From Mannheimia sp. USDA-ARS-USMARC-1261 (lineage in GTDB: Bacteria > Pseudomonadota > Gammaproteobacteria > Enterobacterales > Pasteurellaceae): a stretch of 64,000 nucleotides of DNA. Below are positions 25,397 through 33,417 of the stretch, piece by piece. The notes below the pieces were generated by a model, which was not told the DNA's origin, did no database searches, and was given only the letters and a program-made list of their open reading frames with translations. The DNA lies in contig NZ_CP006942.1 of NCBI RefSeq assembly GCF_000521605.1, forward strand, positions 992,001 to 1,056,000, given 5' to 3'. Position 1 is the first letter of the stretch, and each line of letters begins with the position of its first letter. The position numbers and the translations under genes were made by a program.

Positions 25397-26239
25397 ATGT
25401 CTGGCTCAGTCTTAAACACTTATTTTAAACACGCTCTTGTTAAAGCTGGTTTTCCTAATTGCTTAAACATTGAGTATTCACTTTCTTATTGTCAAGGCGA
25501 TGGCGTAGCATTCTACGGTAGGCTTAATACGGAGACGTTAATTAATCTTTTCAACAAGCTAAATCCTCAGAAACGCACACAAAAAATGTTTTCTAATCTG
25601 CTGAATCACATTGAATCTTGGGAGCCTCACTATGGCGTGGATTTTGAAATCATACGAAATAGTTTTGGGTACCGCTATTCGCATTGTAATACGATGGAGC
25701 TTTCTGTTAGAACAGCAGATGATTTGGCATTTTTCTATGATCGTGATGCCCGAAAAGAGTGGTATTTCCCTACATCAAAAGTGGAAAAATACAAAGCCCT
25801 GTGGGATGGATTTATTCAAGATTTAGGTCAGTATATTAAAGATACTTCCTGTGCCTTAGAATCGAATGGCTATCAGATTATTGAGGCCTCACCGTATCAG
25901 ACGGAAACTATTTTCAAATTTAACACGGAAAACTATCTGATAGAACTTAAACGTAAATCCTCTGAATTTTATTCAGAGTCTGTTGATTGGCTATGTGGTG
26001 ATGTCTGCGATTTTGAGGCAATGATAGAGGAAATCCTACAAGGGAAACTTTGCTATGCTGATTTTGTAGCAACCGTTACTGATAAGGAAAGTGGCATTCA
26101 ACTAGGTAGCGATGAAATTACAGGCGTAAGCTATTCGCCGACAGACCATTCATTGAGTGGTTATCGACAAGAGCTTATTAGTAATGCTATAGCTTCTGCT
26201 CGTAGTAATGCCGCACGTTTTGCCTACTTGCATGCCTGA
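25397..26239 (+). CDS. Hypothetical ICE accessory protein, 280 aa
   Basis: The start at 25397 follows the leader SD; an upstream in-frame ATG at 25313 lies inside the leader and is rejected. The protein is soluble, has no signal peptide, and ends with a helical Ala-rich stretch (SNAIASARSNAARFAYLHA). No family is recognised. It is the largest unknown in this accessory block. Confidence 0.7.
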   Translation: MSGSVLNTYFKHALVKAGFPNCLNIEYSLSYCQGDGVAFYGRLNTETLINLFNKLNPQKRTQKMFSNLLNHIESWEPHYGVDFEIIRNSFGYRYSHCNTMELSVRTADDLAFFYDRDARKEWYFPTSKVEKYKALWDGFIQDLGQYIKDTSCALESNGYQIIEASPYQTETIFKFNTENYLIELKRKSSEFYSESVDWLCGDVCDFEAMIEEILQGKLCYADFVATVTDKESGIQLGSDEITGVSYSPTDHSLSGYRQELISNAIASARSNAARFAYLHA

Positions 26240-26285
26240 TTTGTAGGTTTTTTATTTCAATTTGACCGCTTATCGAGATTGTTTT

Positions 26286-26354
26286 TTACCCTGTGGGGAA
26301 ATATTTTCCCTATAGGTAAGATGTTTCTCCACTTTTTTCTTTTGGAGAAACATT
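26286..26354 (+). promoter_or_regulatory. Tri-arm leader 7
   Basis: GGGGAAAT (26295-26302), ATGTTTCTCC (26321-26330) and the SD arm GGAGAAACAT (26344-26353) precede the ATG at 26355. The middle arm matches the SD perfectly over ten bases, including a CTCC that mirrors GGAG. Confidence 0.82.
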
Positions 26355-26762
26355 ATGAAACACGATTTAGATTTACTCAAATACATCTGGGATAACCGCA
26401 ATTTAAATAATAAAGCCTACCAATACCTATTTCACATTTGTATAGAGCCAATGAGAAAAGGAGATTGGAATCGTTATACAATTTGGCTGAATAACAACGG
26501 TAATTTAGTTAATATTTCTGCTGTTGTATATGAAATTGTGAGCTCTCAACAGTTAAAAGATGATATTAAACTTTGGCAGGATATGCAGTTTCATTGTCGC
26601 CCAGTAAAAGTTGAAACAACAGGTTTTATTTCATTTCTATTACATCAGTTTTTCAATGGAATCACCCATGTTTTGCTGGAGCAGGGAATGATTACGGAAA
26701 CAGAAGCTGCGGAAAAAAGTTATCACTTTATTGCTGCTAATAGCTTTCAACGTTTACTTTAA
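26355..26762 (+). CDS. Hypothetical ICE accessory protein, 135 aa
   Basis: A soluble helical protein (YLFHICIEPMRKGDWNRYTIW, then GFISFLLHQFFNGITHVLLEQ). No family is recognised. It carries a private tri-arm leader. The 245 bases after it hold no gene; leader 8 occupies the end of that gap. Confidence 0.62.
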   Translation: MKHDLDLLKYIWDNRNLNNKAYQYLFHICIEPMRKGDWNRYTIWLNNNGNLVNISAVVYEIVSSQQLKDDIKLWQDMQFHCRPVKVETTGFISFLLHQFFNGITHVLLEQGMITETEAAEKSYHFIAANSFQRLL

Positions 26763-26928
26763 TGGATCTGAAATAATGTAACTTTGTATTACCAAAGTAA
26801 TTTTCGATATGAGGATTATGTTTAACTTGAATCAATACTGATTAACAAATTATCTGTAGTTACTGCATTATAGGCAGTTCTACTGGTTTTGATGAACCTA
26901 GAAAAACTATCTCTGTTGAGATTTTAAA

Positions 26929-27006
26929 CCACCCATCGGGGAAACTAGTGCCCGATAAGGGTAATAGTGTTTCCCCATTTTCTACCTGAACTTTGGAGAA
27001 ACACTA
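26929..27006 (+). promoter_or_regulatory. Tri-arm leader 8
   Basis: GGGGAAACTA (26938-26947), TAGTGTTTCCCC (26965-26976) and the SD arm GGAGAAACACTA (26995-27006) abut the ardC start. Middle arm and SD arm pair over 11 of 12 bases. An outer ACCC/GGGT stem is present. Confidence 0.85.
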
Positions 27007-27981
27007 ATGAACACTCAAACTAAATTTGATTTATACCAACATATCACAGACCGAATTGTTGCAGCACTGGAACAGGGGACTGCACCATGGTTAAAACCGT
27101 GGAGTCATCCAGAATGTAATATGGCATTACCTCGTAATGCGGTCTCTAACCGATTGTATTCTGGTATCAACACACTATTACTCTGGATTGCTACCGCAGA
27201 ATACGGTTACAAACAGAGTAAGTGGATTACAGCAAAAAAAGCTAACGAGCTCGGCGGATATATCCGTAAAGGTGAAAAAGCTACTGTTGTAATGAACTAC
27301 CGTCCTGATAAGAGAGAAAAACTTGATGAGGAGGGAAATATTGTGTATGACGAGGAAGGTAATCCAGAAATTGAACAACACTTTTTCATTAAGAAGCACA
27401 ATCTGTTCAATCTAGACCAGTGTGAAAATTTACCCGAGGAACTGTACGATCCTATATCAGAACCTAAACAGCCTACATCGGATCCAAACCAATACGAGAT
27501 TTTTGCTGATATTCGGCAGATTATCAAAGGAATGGATTTACACGTGGAAATGAAACCGAGTAATCGGGCATATTATCAACCCAGTGCAGATTTAGTTGTA
27601 ATGCCGGAAATAAAACAGTTTGAAAATGCTCAAGCGTTTCATAGTGTGTTATTGCACGAAATGACTCATGCAACTGGTGCTGCTAAAAGGCTCGATCGTG
27701 AGGGTATTACCTCCGGAAAAGCAAAATTTGGAAACAAAGTCTATGCTTTTGAGGAGTTGGTTGCCGAAATGGGGGGAGCATTTTTGTGTGCCTACCTTGG
27801 ATTTGATACGGTACCTCAAAATGCGGCATATATTGAAAGTTGGATAAGAGTTATAAAAGAAGATAAACGGGCTATTGTCCGGGCTTCTGGTAAAGCTCGT
27901 GAAGCTTGTCAATATATGTTAGATGCATTAAATATCTCACAGCTGGCTGATAAAAACGAGGTCTTTGAAGAAGCAGCTTAA
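27007..27981 (+). CDS. ardC: ArdC-type antirestriction protein
   Basis: The 324-aa protein has an N-terminal ArdC/DUF1738 ssDNA-binding domain (DLYQHITDRIVAALEQGTAPW, GYKQSKWITAKKANELGG) and a C-terminal zincin-like domain with HEMTHATGAAKRL (HExxH near residue 217). ArdC binds incoming single strands and protects transferred DNA from host restriction during establishment. A tri-arm leader ends exactly at the start codon, so its translation may be timed to entry into a new host. Confidence 0.93.
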   Translation: MNTQTKFDLYQHITDRIVAALEQGTAPWLKPWSHPECNMALPRNAVSNRLYSGINTLLLWIATAEYGYKQSKWITAKKANELGGYIRKGEKATVVMNYRPDKREKLDEEGNIVYDEEGNPEIEQHFFIKKHNLFNLDQCENLPEELYDPISEPKQPTSDPNQYEIFADIRQIIKGMDLHVEMKPSNRAYYQPSADLVVMPEIKQFENAQAFHSVLLHEMTHATGAAKRLDREGITSGKAKFGNKVYAFEELVAEMGGAFLCAYLGFDTVPQNAAYIESWIRVIKEDKRAIVRASGKAREACQYMLDALNISQLADKNEVFEEAA

Positions 27982-28057
27982 CTCTTTGCTGAAAGGTACT
28001 TTCAACACAATCTTTCATAGTAATACATAATCCTTTAGGAATTATGTATCGATTATC

Positions 28058-28120
28058 TTTTAACCCTTGGGGTACATTGCCTCAAGGCAAGTGTACCCCT
28101 ACTTTATTTAGGAGTACATT
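28058..28120 (+). promoter_or_regulatory. Tri-arm leader 9 (GTACA variant)
   Basis: GGGGTACA (28069-28076), TGTACCCC (28092-28099) and the SD arm GGAGTACATT (28111-28120). All three arms have changed AAACA to TACA together, which is strong support for base pairing. Confidence 0.85.
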
Positions 28121-28867
28121 ATGCCAAACTGGTGTGAAAATAAACTACAAATTTTTTGCGATTGTATCCAAGCTAAACAAATTATTCCTAAGCTTTTCAG
28201 AAAAACTGAAAGTGATAAATGGTGTTTAGACTTTGAATTACTCGTTCCAATGCCAGAATCAATCTGCATTGAATCAAGTAGTCTTGGTGATAGAGCAATG
28301 GAATTTCTAAAAATTTCACCAAATAGACGTTTAACACGCCCTCTACTCAAAAAGTATATCTATGGGTCCGAAATTGATCGGATATATGCTAAGGCAAAGC
28401 ATCATCGCTGGGATGTAGGTCATTTTATCAACTGGTTGATAAAACGTCCTGAACAACAAAGTATATTATGGCTAAACCTCGCATTAGGCCAGCAATATCT
28501 GTCTAACCTAGCTCAACATGGTTACAAAGATTGGTATGACTGGTCAAATGAACAGTGGGGCTGTAAATGGAATGTATGTTCAGATAGCTGTCAAGTTAGC
28601 TTTAATGATAATGGATCTATTAATTGCCTATTTGATACGCCATGGGGACCACCTGATGGTTGGTTCCAAGCACTTTGTACTGCCTTTCCTGACATTGAGT
28701 TTATACTTTCATTTTTTGAGCCGGGAATGTGGTTTGCGGGCAAATATATCGCAAATCTTGATGGCTCATACTGCAATATTTACATAGATGATAGGGGTAT
28801 TCGCAGTTTTGCTGAGGAAGTCTTTAATGAAGAATTTGAAGATGAGTTCGAAGAGAAACTTGAATAG
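28121..28867 (+). CDS. Api92/YubB-like (DUF1281) protein
   Basis: It begins MPNWCENKLQIFCDC, the signature of the ferredoxin-like DUF1281/Api92 family found on plasmids, ICEs and phages. Later features are NEQWGCKWNVC and FDTPWGPPDGWFQALC, also typical, and an acidic tail. Function is unknown; the family is associated with conjugative cargo and anti-host functions. It has a private leader with the GTACA variant. Confidence 0.88.
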   Translation: MPNWCENKLQIFCDCIQAKQIIPKLFRKTESDKWCLDFELLVPMPESICIESSSLGDRAMEFLKISPNRRLTRPLLKKYIYGSEIDRIYAKAKHHRWDVGHFINWLIKRPEQQSILWLNLALGQQYLSNLAQHGYKDWYDWSNEQWGCKWNVCSDSCQVSFNDNGSINCLFDTPWGPPDGWFQALCTAFPDIEFILSFFEPGMWFAGKYIANLDGSYCNIYIDDRGIRSFAEEVFNEEFEDEFEEKLE

Positions 28868-28881
28868 CCTTAATTAATTTT

Positions 28882-28939
28882 TCCACCCTAGGGGTAATTC
28901 CCTAGGGGGATTACTCCGTAAACTTTAAGGAGTAGTCTA
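28882..28939 (+). promoter_or_regulatory. Tri-arm leader 10 (GTAAT variant)
   Basis: GGGGTAAT (28891-28898), ATTACTCC (28910-28917) and the SD arm GGAGTAGT (28929-28936) precede the ATG at 28940. The arms again co-vary. Confidence 0.8.
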
Positions 28940-29737
28940 ATGGAAAACTTTGAAAAGCAATTTATCAGCTTATTTCAACGTATCGCACCACATTATCGAC
29001 GTTCAGAAGTGTTTTATGATTTTATTACACTCTCTGCACTTGATATGTACCTAGTAACGTATCGAGATCAAGCAGAACCTAATTTGCGAGAACGCTTTGC
29101 TCATGCTAAGGCACGATATTCAGATTCTGAGTTTACTCAATTAGCAGAATTGTTAGCTGTTACGGTGAATGCTTTAACACAAAAACGCTATGATTTCTTA
29201 GGCTCAGTATTTATGAATCTCAATCTTGGTGATGGTTATAGAGGGCAATACTTTACACCATCTCACATCGCAGATCTAATGGCGAAAGTTACACTACAGG
29301 ACTGTGATAGAATCATCTCACAACAGGGATTTGTTACTTTATCAGAACCAACTTGTGGTTCGGGTGTAATGGTGATTGGTTGTGTTAATGCGATGTTTGA
29401 TGCGAAATACAATCCCCAACAACAACTTTGGGTTCATTGTCAAGATGTTGATTTTACAGCTGCCATGATGTGTTATATCCAGCTATCGTTATTACATATT
29501 CCTGCTTGTATTGTAGTTGGTGATACGCTATTGAATGAAACAAAAATTCAAATGTATACGCTGGCTCATTTGATGGGAAATTGGTCTCATAAACTGGAGC
29601 AACAAATTGCACCACTTGTAAATAGCACTACTGAGAAAGGCTGTGGTAACAATATAGAAAAATCAGTGATAGTGGAAGATTTATCTCAAATCTCAATTTT
29701 AGATGAAATTGATGATAATGAGCTAATATTTTACTAA
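28940..29737 (+). CDS. N-6 adenine methylase-like ICE protein lacking the NPPF/Y motif
   Basis: The 265-aa protein has GQYFTPSHIADLM and SEPTCGSGVMV (SAM-binding motif I, near residues 133-143), as in HsdM-type methylases. After VHCQDVDFTAAMM and IVVGDTLL, the catalytic (N/D)PP(F/Y) motif is missing; the protein instead ends with LAHLMGNW and an acidic tail. Related ICE proteins I know of also stop in this way. It may bind SAM or DNA without methylating. Confidence 0.75.
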   Translation: MENFEKQFISLFQRIAPHYRRSEVFYDFITLSALDMYLVTYRDQAEPNLRERFAHAKARYSDSEFTQLAELLAVTVNALTQKRYDFLGSVFMNLNLGDGYRGQYFTPSHIADLMAKVTLQDCDRIISQQGFVTLSEPTCGSGVMVIGCVNAMFDAKYNPQQQLWVHCQDVDFTAAMMCYIQLSLLHIPACIVVGDTLLNETKIQMYTLAHLMGNWSHKLEQQIAPLVNSTTEKGCGNNIEKSVIVEDLSQISILDEIDDNELIFY

Positions 29738-29746
29738 CAAATAATA

Positions 29747-29776
29747 GCCGCCTTAGAAATAAGGTGGCTAAATTAT
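29747..29776 (+). terminator. Hairpin terminator after the methylase-like gene
   Basis: TAGCCGCCTTA pairs with TAAGGTGGCTA with one G-T pair, followed by an A/T-rich stretch. It lies 10 bases after the stop. Confidence 0.65.
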
Positions 29777-30164
29777 TTTATATCAGCAACTGAATTTTCA
29801 ATAAATATTTGACTATTGATACCAACCGATATTGCCGACAGCATTTACTACCTTAATTTAACTCTGTGAATTGTGTCAATAGCATTTAAAGTCTATATTC
29901 TCCTAGCATTAGTGTAAATTGATACAAAAACTATTTAAAAATATTTGAGAGTTTTTAGATAACTTAACAGAAATATATTTATACACTACAAAATATATTC
30001 CAAGCTCACCCTAAATGGCAAAAGGATAAAGGAGTCCTTAAGGGCAAAGGATAACCCCTAAAGGGTGAAAGGTAACCTTTCCAAGGGGAAAGGTCTTGCC
30101 CAAAAGGGCAAAGGGCTAAACGGCTTTCATTTAACACAAAATTGATACTTTTCGGTCTCTTTCA
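29777..30164. other. Hairpin-rich non-coding region before traI, oriT candidate
   Basis: There is no gene between 29738 and 30164. The first half is very AT-rich. The second half (30005-30125) is a purine-rich run of short stems: ACCTTTCC/GGAAAGGT (30075-30094) and TTGCCC/GGGCAA (30096-30111) are perfect, with AAGGA/TCCTT near 30022-30039. The position next to the relaxase gene is typical of an origin of transfer. The nick site is not identified. Confidence 0.45.
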
Positions 30165-32144
30165 ATGCAATCAATTTTCAAGAAAATTTTTGGTAAACAC
30201 ACATCTCAAAGTGCGGTCAAATCTGACACTGTTTTCTCTATTGAGCAAGATGACGATGGTTGGCTATATCCCCAAAATGCTACTCAATTACTGAATACGG
30301 AATTACGTCAAAAGTATCTTGGACTACTTTGGCAACAGGTATCAATGAACCGTCAAATGTTCGAGACATTTTATCAGCAACCAATAGAACGTTACGCTGA
30401 AATGGTTCAACTATTGCCAGCTTCAGAATCACATCATCATTCTCATATTGGTGGAATGCTCGATCACGGTTTGGAAGTTATTGCTTTTTCAGCTAAAGCT
30501 CGCCAGAGTTATATTTTGCCACCGAATGTGGCTCCCGAAGAACAGTCAAAGCAGCGAGACGCTTGGACTGCCGCAGCAATTTATCTTGCATTAGTTCACG
30601 ATATTGGCAAAGTTGTAGTAGATATTGAAATCACACTCAAAGATGGCTCACGTTGGTTTGCTTGGAATGGAGAACCTCCTGAACCGTATAAATTCAAATA
30701 CATCAAAGGTCGAGACTACCATCTTCATCCTGTGATAGGCAGCTTCTTTGCAAATCAGATTATTCCCAAATCTGCATTTGATTGGCTGGCACAGTATCCA
30801 GAAGTCATTTCTTCTCTGATGTATGCAATGTCCGGACATAATGATAAAGCTGGGCTTTTATCTGAAATCGTGCAAAAAGCTGATCAGTATAGTGTTACCC
30901 TCGCACTCGGTGGCGATGTAAATAAACTGGTTCAACGTCCTGTCAATTCTCTGTCAAAGCAGCTTGTCTTGGCACTACGTTATTTACTGGAACAGAAAAT
31001 CAAGTTAAATACTCCGAAAGGCCCTGCAGACGGTTGGTTTACCGAGGAAGGATTGTGGCTTGTTAGCAAAACTGCCGCTGATAATATACGAACTTACTTA
31101 CTAGGGCAGGGGATTTCCGTGCCTAAGGATAATCCAAAGTTATTTGATGAAATGCAATCTCTCGGTATCGTAGAAGAATCTCCTTCTGGTGGGGCGATTT
31201 GGAGTTGCCGTATTCAAGCTGATTCAGGTTGGACACCGGCAAACGTCTTTACATTATTGAGAATTAAACCTGAAGTGGCTTGGGAGAATATTAATGATCG
31301 CCCAAATTATTTTTCCGGGAAAGTTAAAATAGTCGAGCAGATAATGGAAGATAGCAATATGGAAAATCATCCTCCATTAGTTGATGAAAGCACTAAACTT
31401 GTTACATTAGAGAATGTTCAACCAGAGACTATTATTACCTCTAAGGAAGTTGAAATATCTCAGGTAGAGGCAAGCTCAGATAATGCACCGTTCTCAGAAA
31501 TCATCATAAATGATGAAAATGATTTAACCTCTTTTGTGCTGGATATGTTTGCACCTACGGAAAGCTCTGAGCCAAGCCTTGCTGATATTTCAATTGGTAA
31601 GGGACAGGAAATTGCAACGATGCCATCCAAACAAGAAGTACAGGATAAACCTACCACTAAAAAGCTCAACGTAACACAAAGTGCAGTAGAAACGCCCGAA
31701 ACATTAACACTATCAGAGCTACAGTCACAGAATAAGGAGAACTCAATTACAGGAGATAACTTTGTAAATTGGCTCAAATCAGGTATTGCGACCAACAAAT
31801 TTGCAATTAACAAGCCTACTGCCAAGCTCCATATTGTTGAAGACCACCTGTTTTTAGTTACCCCCGTTATTTTTGAAATGTATTTGCAGGAGAGTGGTCT
31901 GCCTTATGATAAGGAAATGATAAATAGTCTTCAGTATGATTTCCAAGGGCTAGGAATCCATTTACCTAAGAATACGACAATAAACGGTAAGCCAGATACC
32001 ATCAATTTTTGGAAATGTGATGTAATTGGTCCGAGAAAGACTTCCTCTTTAACTGGATATTTGATAAAAAATACACATCTCTTCTTTGGGGATAAGACAC
32101 TATTAAATAATCACTGTTTAACTTTACAGAAAGAGGAAACTTAA
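30165..32144 (+). CDS. traI: TraI-type MOBH relaxase
   Basis: The 659-aa protein carries the TraI_2 HD-type relaxase domain: HHHSHIGGMLDHGLEV (residues about 85-100) and LALVHDIGKVV (about 144-154) hold the metal-binding His/Asp. The C-terminus has the TraI_2_C/DUF1528 domain (QYDFQGLGIHLP...FWKCDVIGPR). A low-complexity acidic linker separates them. It nicks oriT and pilots the strand during transfer. No good SD precedes the ATG. A Haemophilus-type uptake core AAGTGCGGT lies at 30209-30217 near the start. Confidence 0.92.
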   Translation: MQSIFKKIFGKHTSQSAVKSDTVFSIEQDDDGWLYPQNATQLLNTELRQKYLGLLWQQVSMNRQMFETFYQQPIERYAEMVQLLPASESHHHSHIGGMLDHGLEVIAFSAKARQSYILPPNVAPEEQSKQRDAWTAAAIYLALVHDIGKVVVDIEITLKDGSRWFAWNGEPPEPYKFKYIKGRDYHLHPVIGSFFANQIIPKSAFDWLAQYPEVISSLMYAMSGHNDKAGLLSEIVQKADQYSVTLALGGDVNKLVQRPVNSLSKQLVLALRYLLEQKIKLNTPKGPADGWFTEEGLWLVSKTAADNIRTYLLGQGISVPKDNPKLFDEMQSLGIVEESPSGGAIWSCRIQADSGWTPANVFTLLRIKPEVAWENINDRPNYFSGKVKIVEQIMEDSNMENHPPLVDESTKLVTLENVQPETIITSKEVEISQVEASSDNAPFSEIIINDENDLTSFVLDMFAPTESSEPSLADISIGKGQEIATMPSKQEVQDKPTTKKLNVTQSAVETPETLTLSELQSQNKENSITGDNFVNWLKSGIATNKFAINKPTAKLHIVEDHLFLVTPVIFEMYLQESGLPYDKEMINSLQYDFQGLGIHLPKNTTINGKPDTINFWKCDVIGPRKTSSLTGYLIKNTHLFFGDKTLLNNHCLTLQKEET

Positions 32145-32145
32145 A

Positions 32146-33064
32146 ATGACGACATCTATCTCTTTTGATTCGCTACTAGACCGATTTTTTTTTCTATCGT
32201 TACTATCTTCGCCCTGATACTAAGCGGAGCTATAATAATGTAATCCGAATTATCAAAAGACGTTACCCAAAGTTAAATGCAAATGAGATTACCACTGATA
32301 TGCTAATTGAATGGCGTAATCAAATTGTTGGCGATAAAATCAAAGCTGTAACATGGAATAATTATGTCAGACATTTAAAATCGTTATATAACTTTGGTCT
32401 ATCGCAAGGGGTACTCAATATAAATCAAAATCCATTTAATCAGTTATTTATTCGTGAATCAAAAAGAAGAAAGAAAACTTATTCAACCGAACAATTACAT
32501 AAAATAGACCACATACTCAATAATAACATTCTATTACCTGATTTTCTAAAACCAAGTTGGTTTATTCTTGCGATTATTATGACATTGAGATGTACAGGCA
32601 TTCGGCGAGGACAATTAGTGAAACTGAAAATTGGTGATGTAAATCTTTCCAACAGGACGATTTATATTTCGCCAGAAATCAATAAAAATCATGATTACCA
32701 TATCGTACCGATTTCAGATTCACTTTATCTTCATATAGAAAGGCTTATTACAGAGTTAAAAATCAGAAAACAAACAGATAATTGCCAATTGTTCAATCTC
32801 AATTTATTTTCTCGATGCTCTCGAAGAAGAGGACAGCCAATGAGCCAAAATCAGCTTACGCATATATTTCGGCATATTTCTGACTTGGTCGGTTTTACTT
32901 CATCACCACATAGATTTCGACATACGGTTGCAACTCAATTAATGAAGAAGCCCGAAAATGTTTATGTGGTTCAGAAACTTCTAGGGCATAAGGATATCAG
33001 CGTAACACTAGGTTATATTGAGCACGATGTGGAAATGTTGAGAGAGACAGTGAATTTACTCTGA
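32146..33064 (+). pseudogene. int: Tyrosine recombinase (ICE integrase) with frameshift in a T9 run
   Basis: Translation from ATG 32146 (after AGAGGAAAC) gives MTTSISFDSLLDRFF and then runs out of frame at nine Ts (32185-32193), reaching a stop shortly afterwards. With eight Ts the frame continues through TKRSYNNVI to the normal C-terminus. The downstream part is intact: Arg in TGIRRGQLVKL, HRFRH, LLGHKD and the Tyr in LGYIEHD. It is paralogous to the integrase at 33418. It may be inactive, phase variable, rescued by slippage, or the shift may be a sequencing error. Confidence 0.85.
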
Positions 33065-33348
33065 TAAAAGAAAAATGGGAGAATATAATTTCTCCCACTT
33101 TTTTTCTATAAATAAATAATTTCTGTTTTATCTTCTAAATGAACTGATTTTATACCAATAATTTTGTCACCCTTAGGAAAATTATTCATGGTCCTAAGAT
33201 TCAGTAAAGATTGTGGAATAAATAAGTGATCGTCATTTATCAATGTGAGAGCAAAGACTCTGGTTTTAGTTCTAAGAGCTTTATCAAAAGAAAGGTTTAA
33301 ATAAATTGCACCCGATGACAAAGTTATCTCTGGATTAATTAAAAAATC
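33064..33348 (-). pseudogene. Truncated duplicate of the 35.6-36.2 kb toxin-like gene (C-terminal part)
   Basis: The sequence from the integrase stop to about 33348 is about 95% identical to 35582-35879. It encodes only the last 80 or so residues of the candidate toxin (from DFLINPEITLSSGA to the end at 33106). Homology stops exactly where the inverted repeat at 33349 begins, so the 5' part of the gene, its RNA repeats and promoter are missing. Confidence 0.85.
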
Positions 33349-33392
33349 GGGGCTGACGTAGACTAGCATACTTACTAATCTACGTCAGTCCC
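33349..33392. terminator. 14-bp inverted repeat, bidirectional terminator at a breakpoint
   Basis: GGGGCTGACGTAGA (33349-33362) pairs with TCTACGTCAGTCCC (33379-33392), 13 of 14 bases. T-rich stretches lie on both sides (TTATTTTAT to the right; TTTTTT on the minus strand to the left). It ends the int2 transcript. It also marks the exact edge of the duplicated sequence, so it could be one end of an inserted segment. Confidence 0.65.
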
Positions 33393-33417
33393 TTATTTTA
33401 TCTATGTAGCATCATTT

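Noticed and set aside
28940-29737. Active DNA methyltransferase
   Set aside because: The (N/D)PP(F/Y) catalytic motif is missing, so it is called methylase-like only.
33106-33369. Independent small gene of 87 aa
   Set aside because: It is a truncated copy of the candidate toxin and lacks its promoter and repeats.
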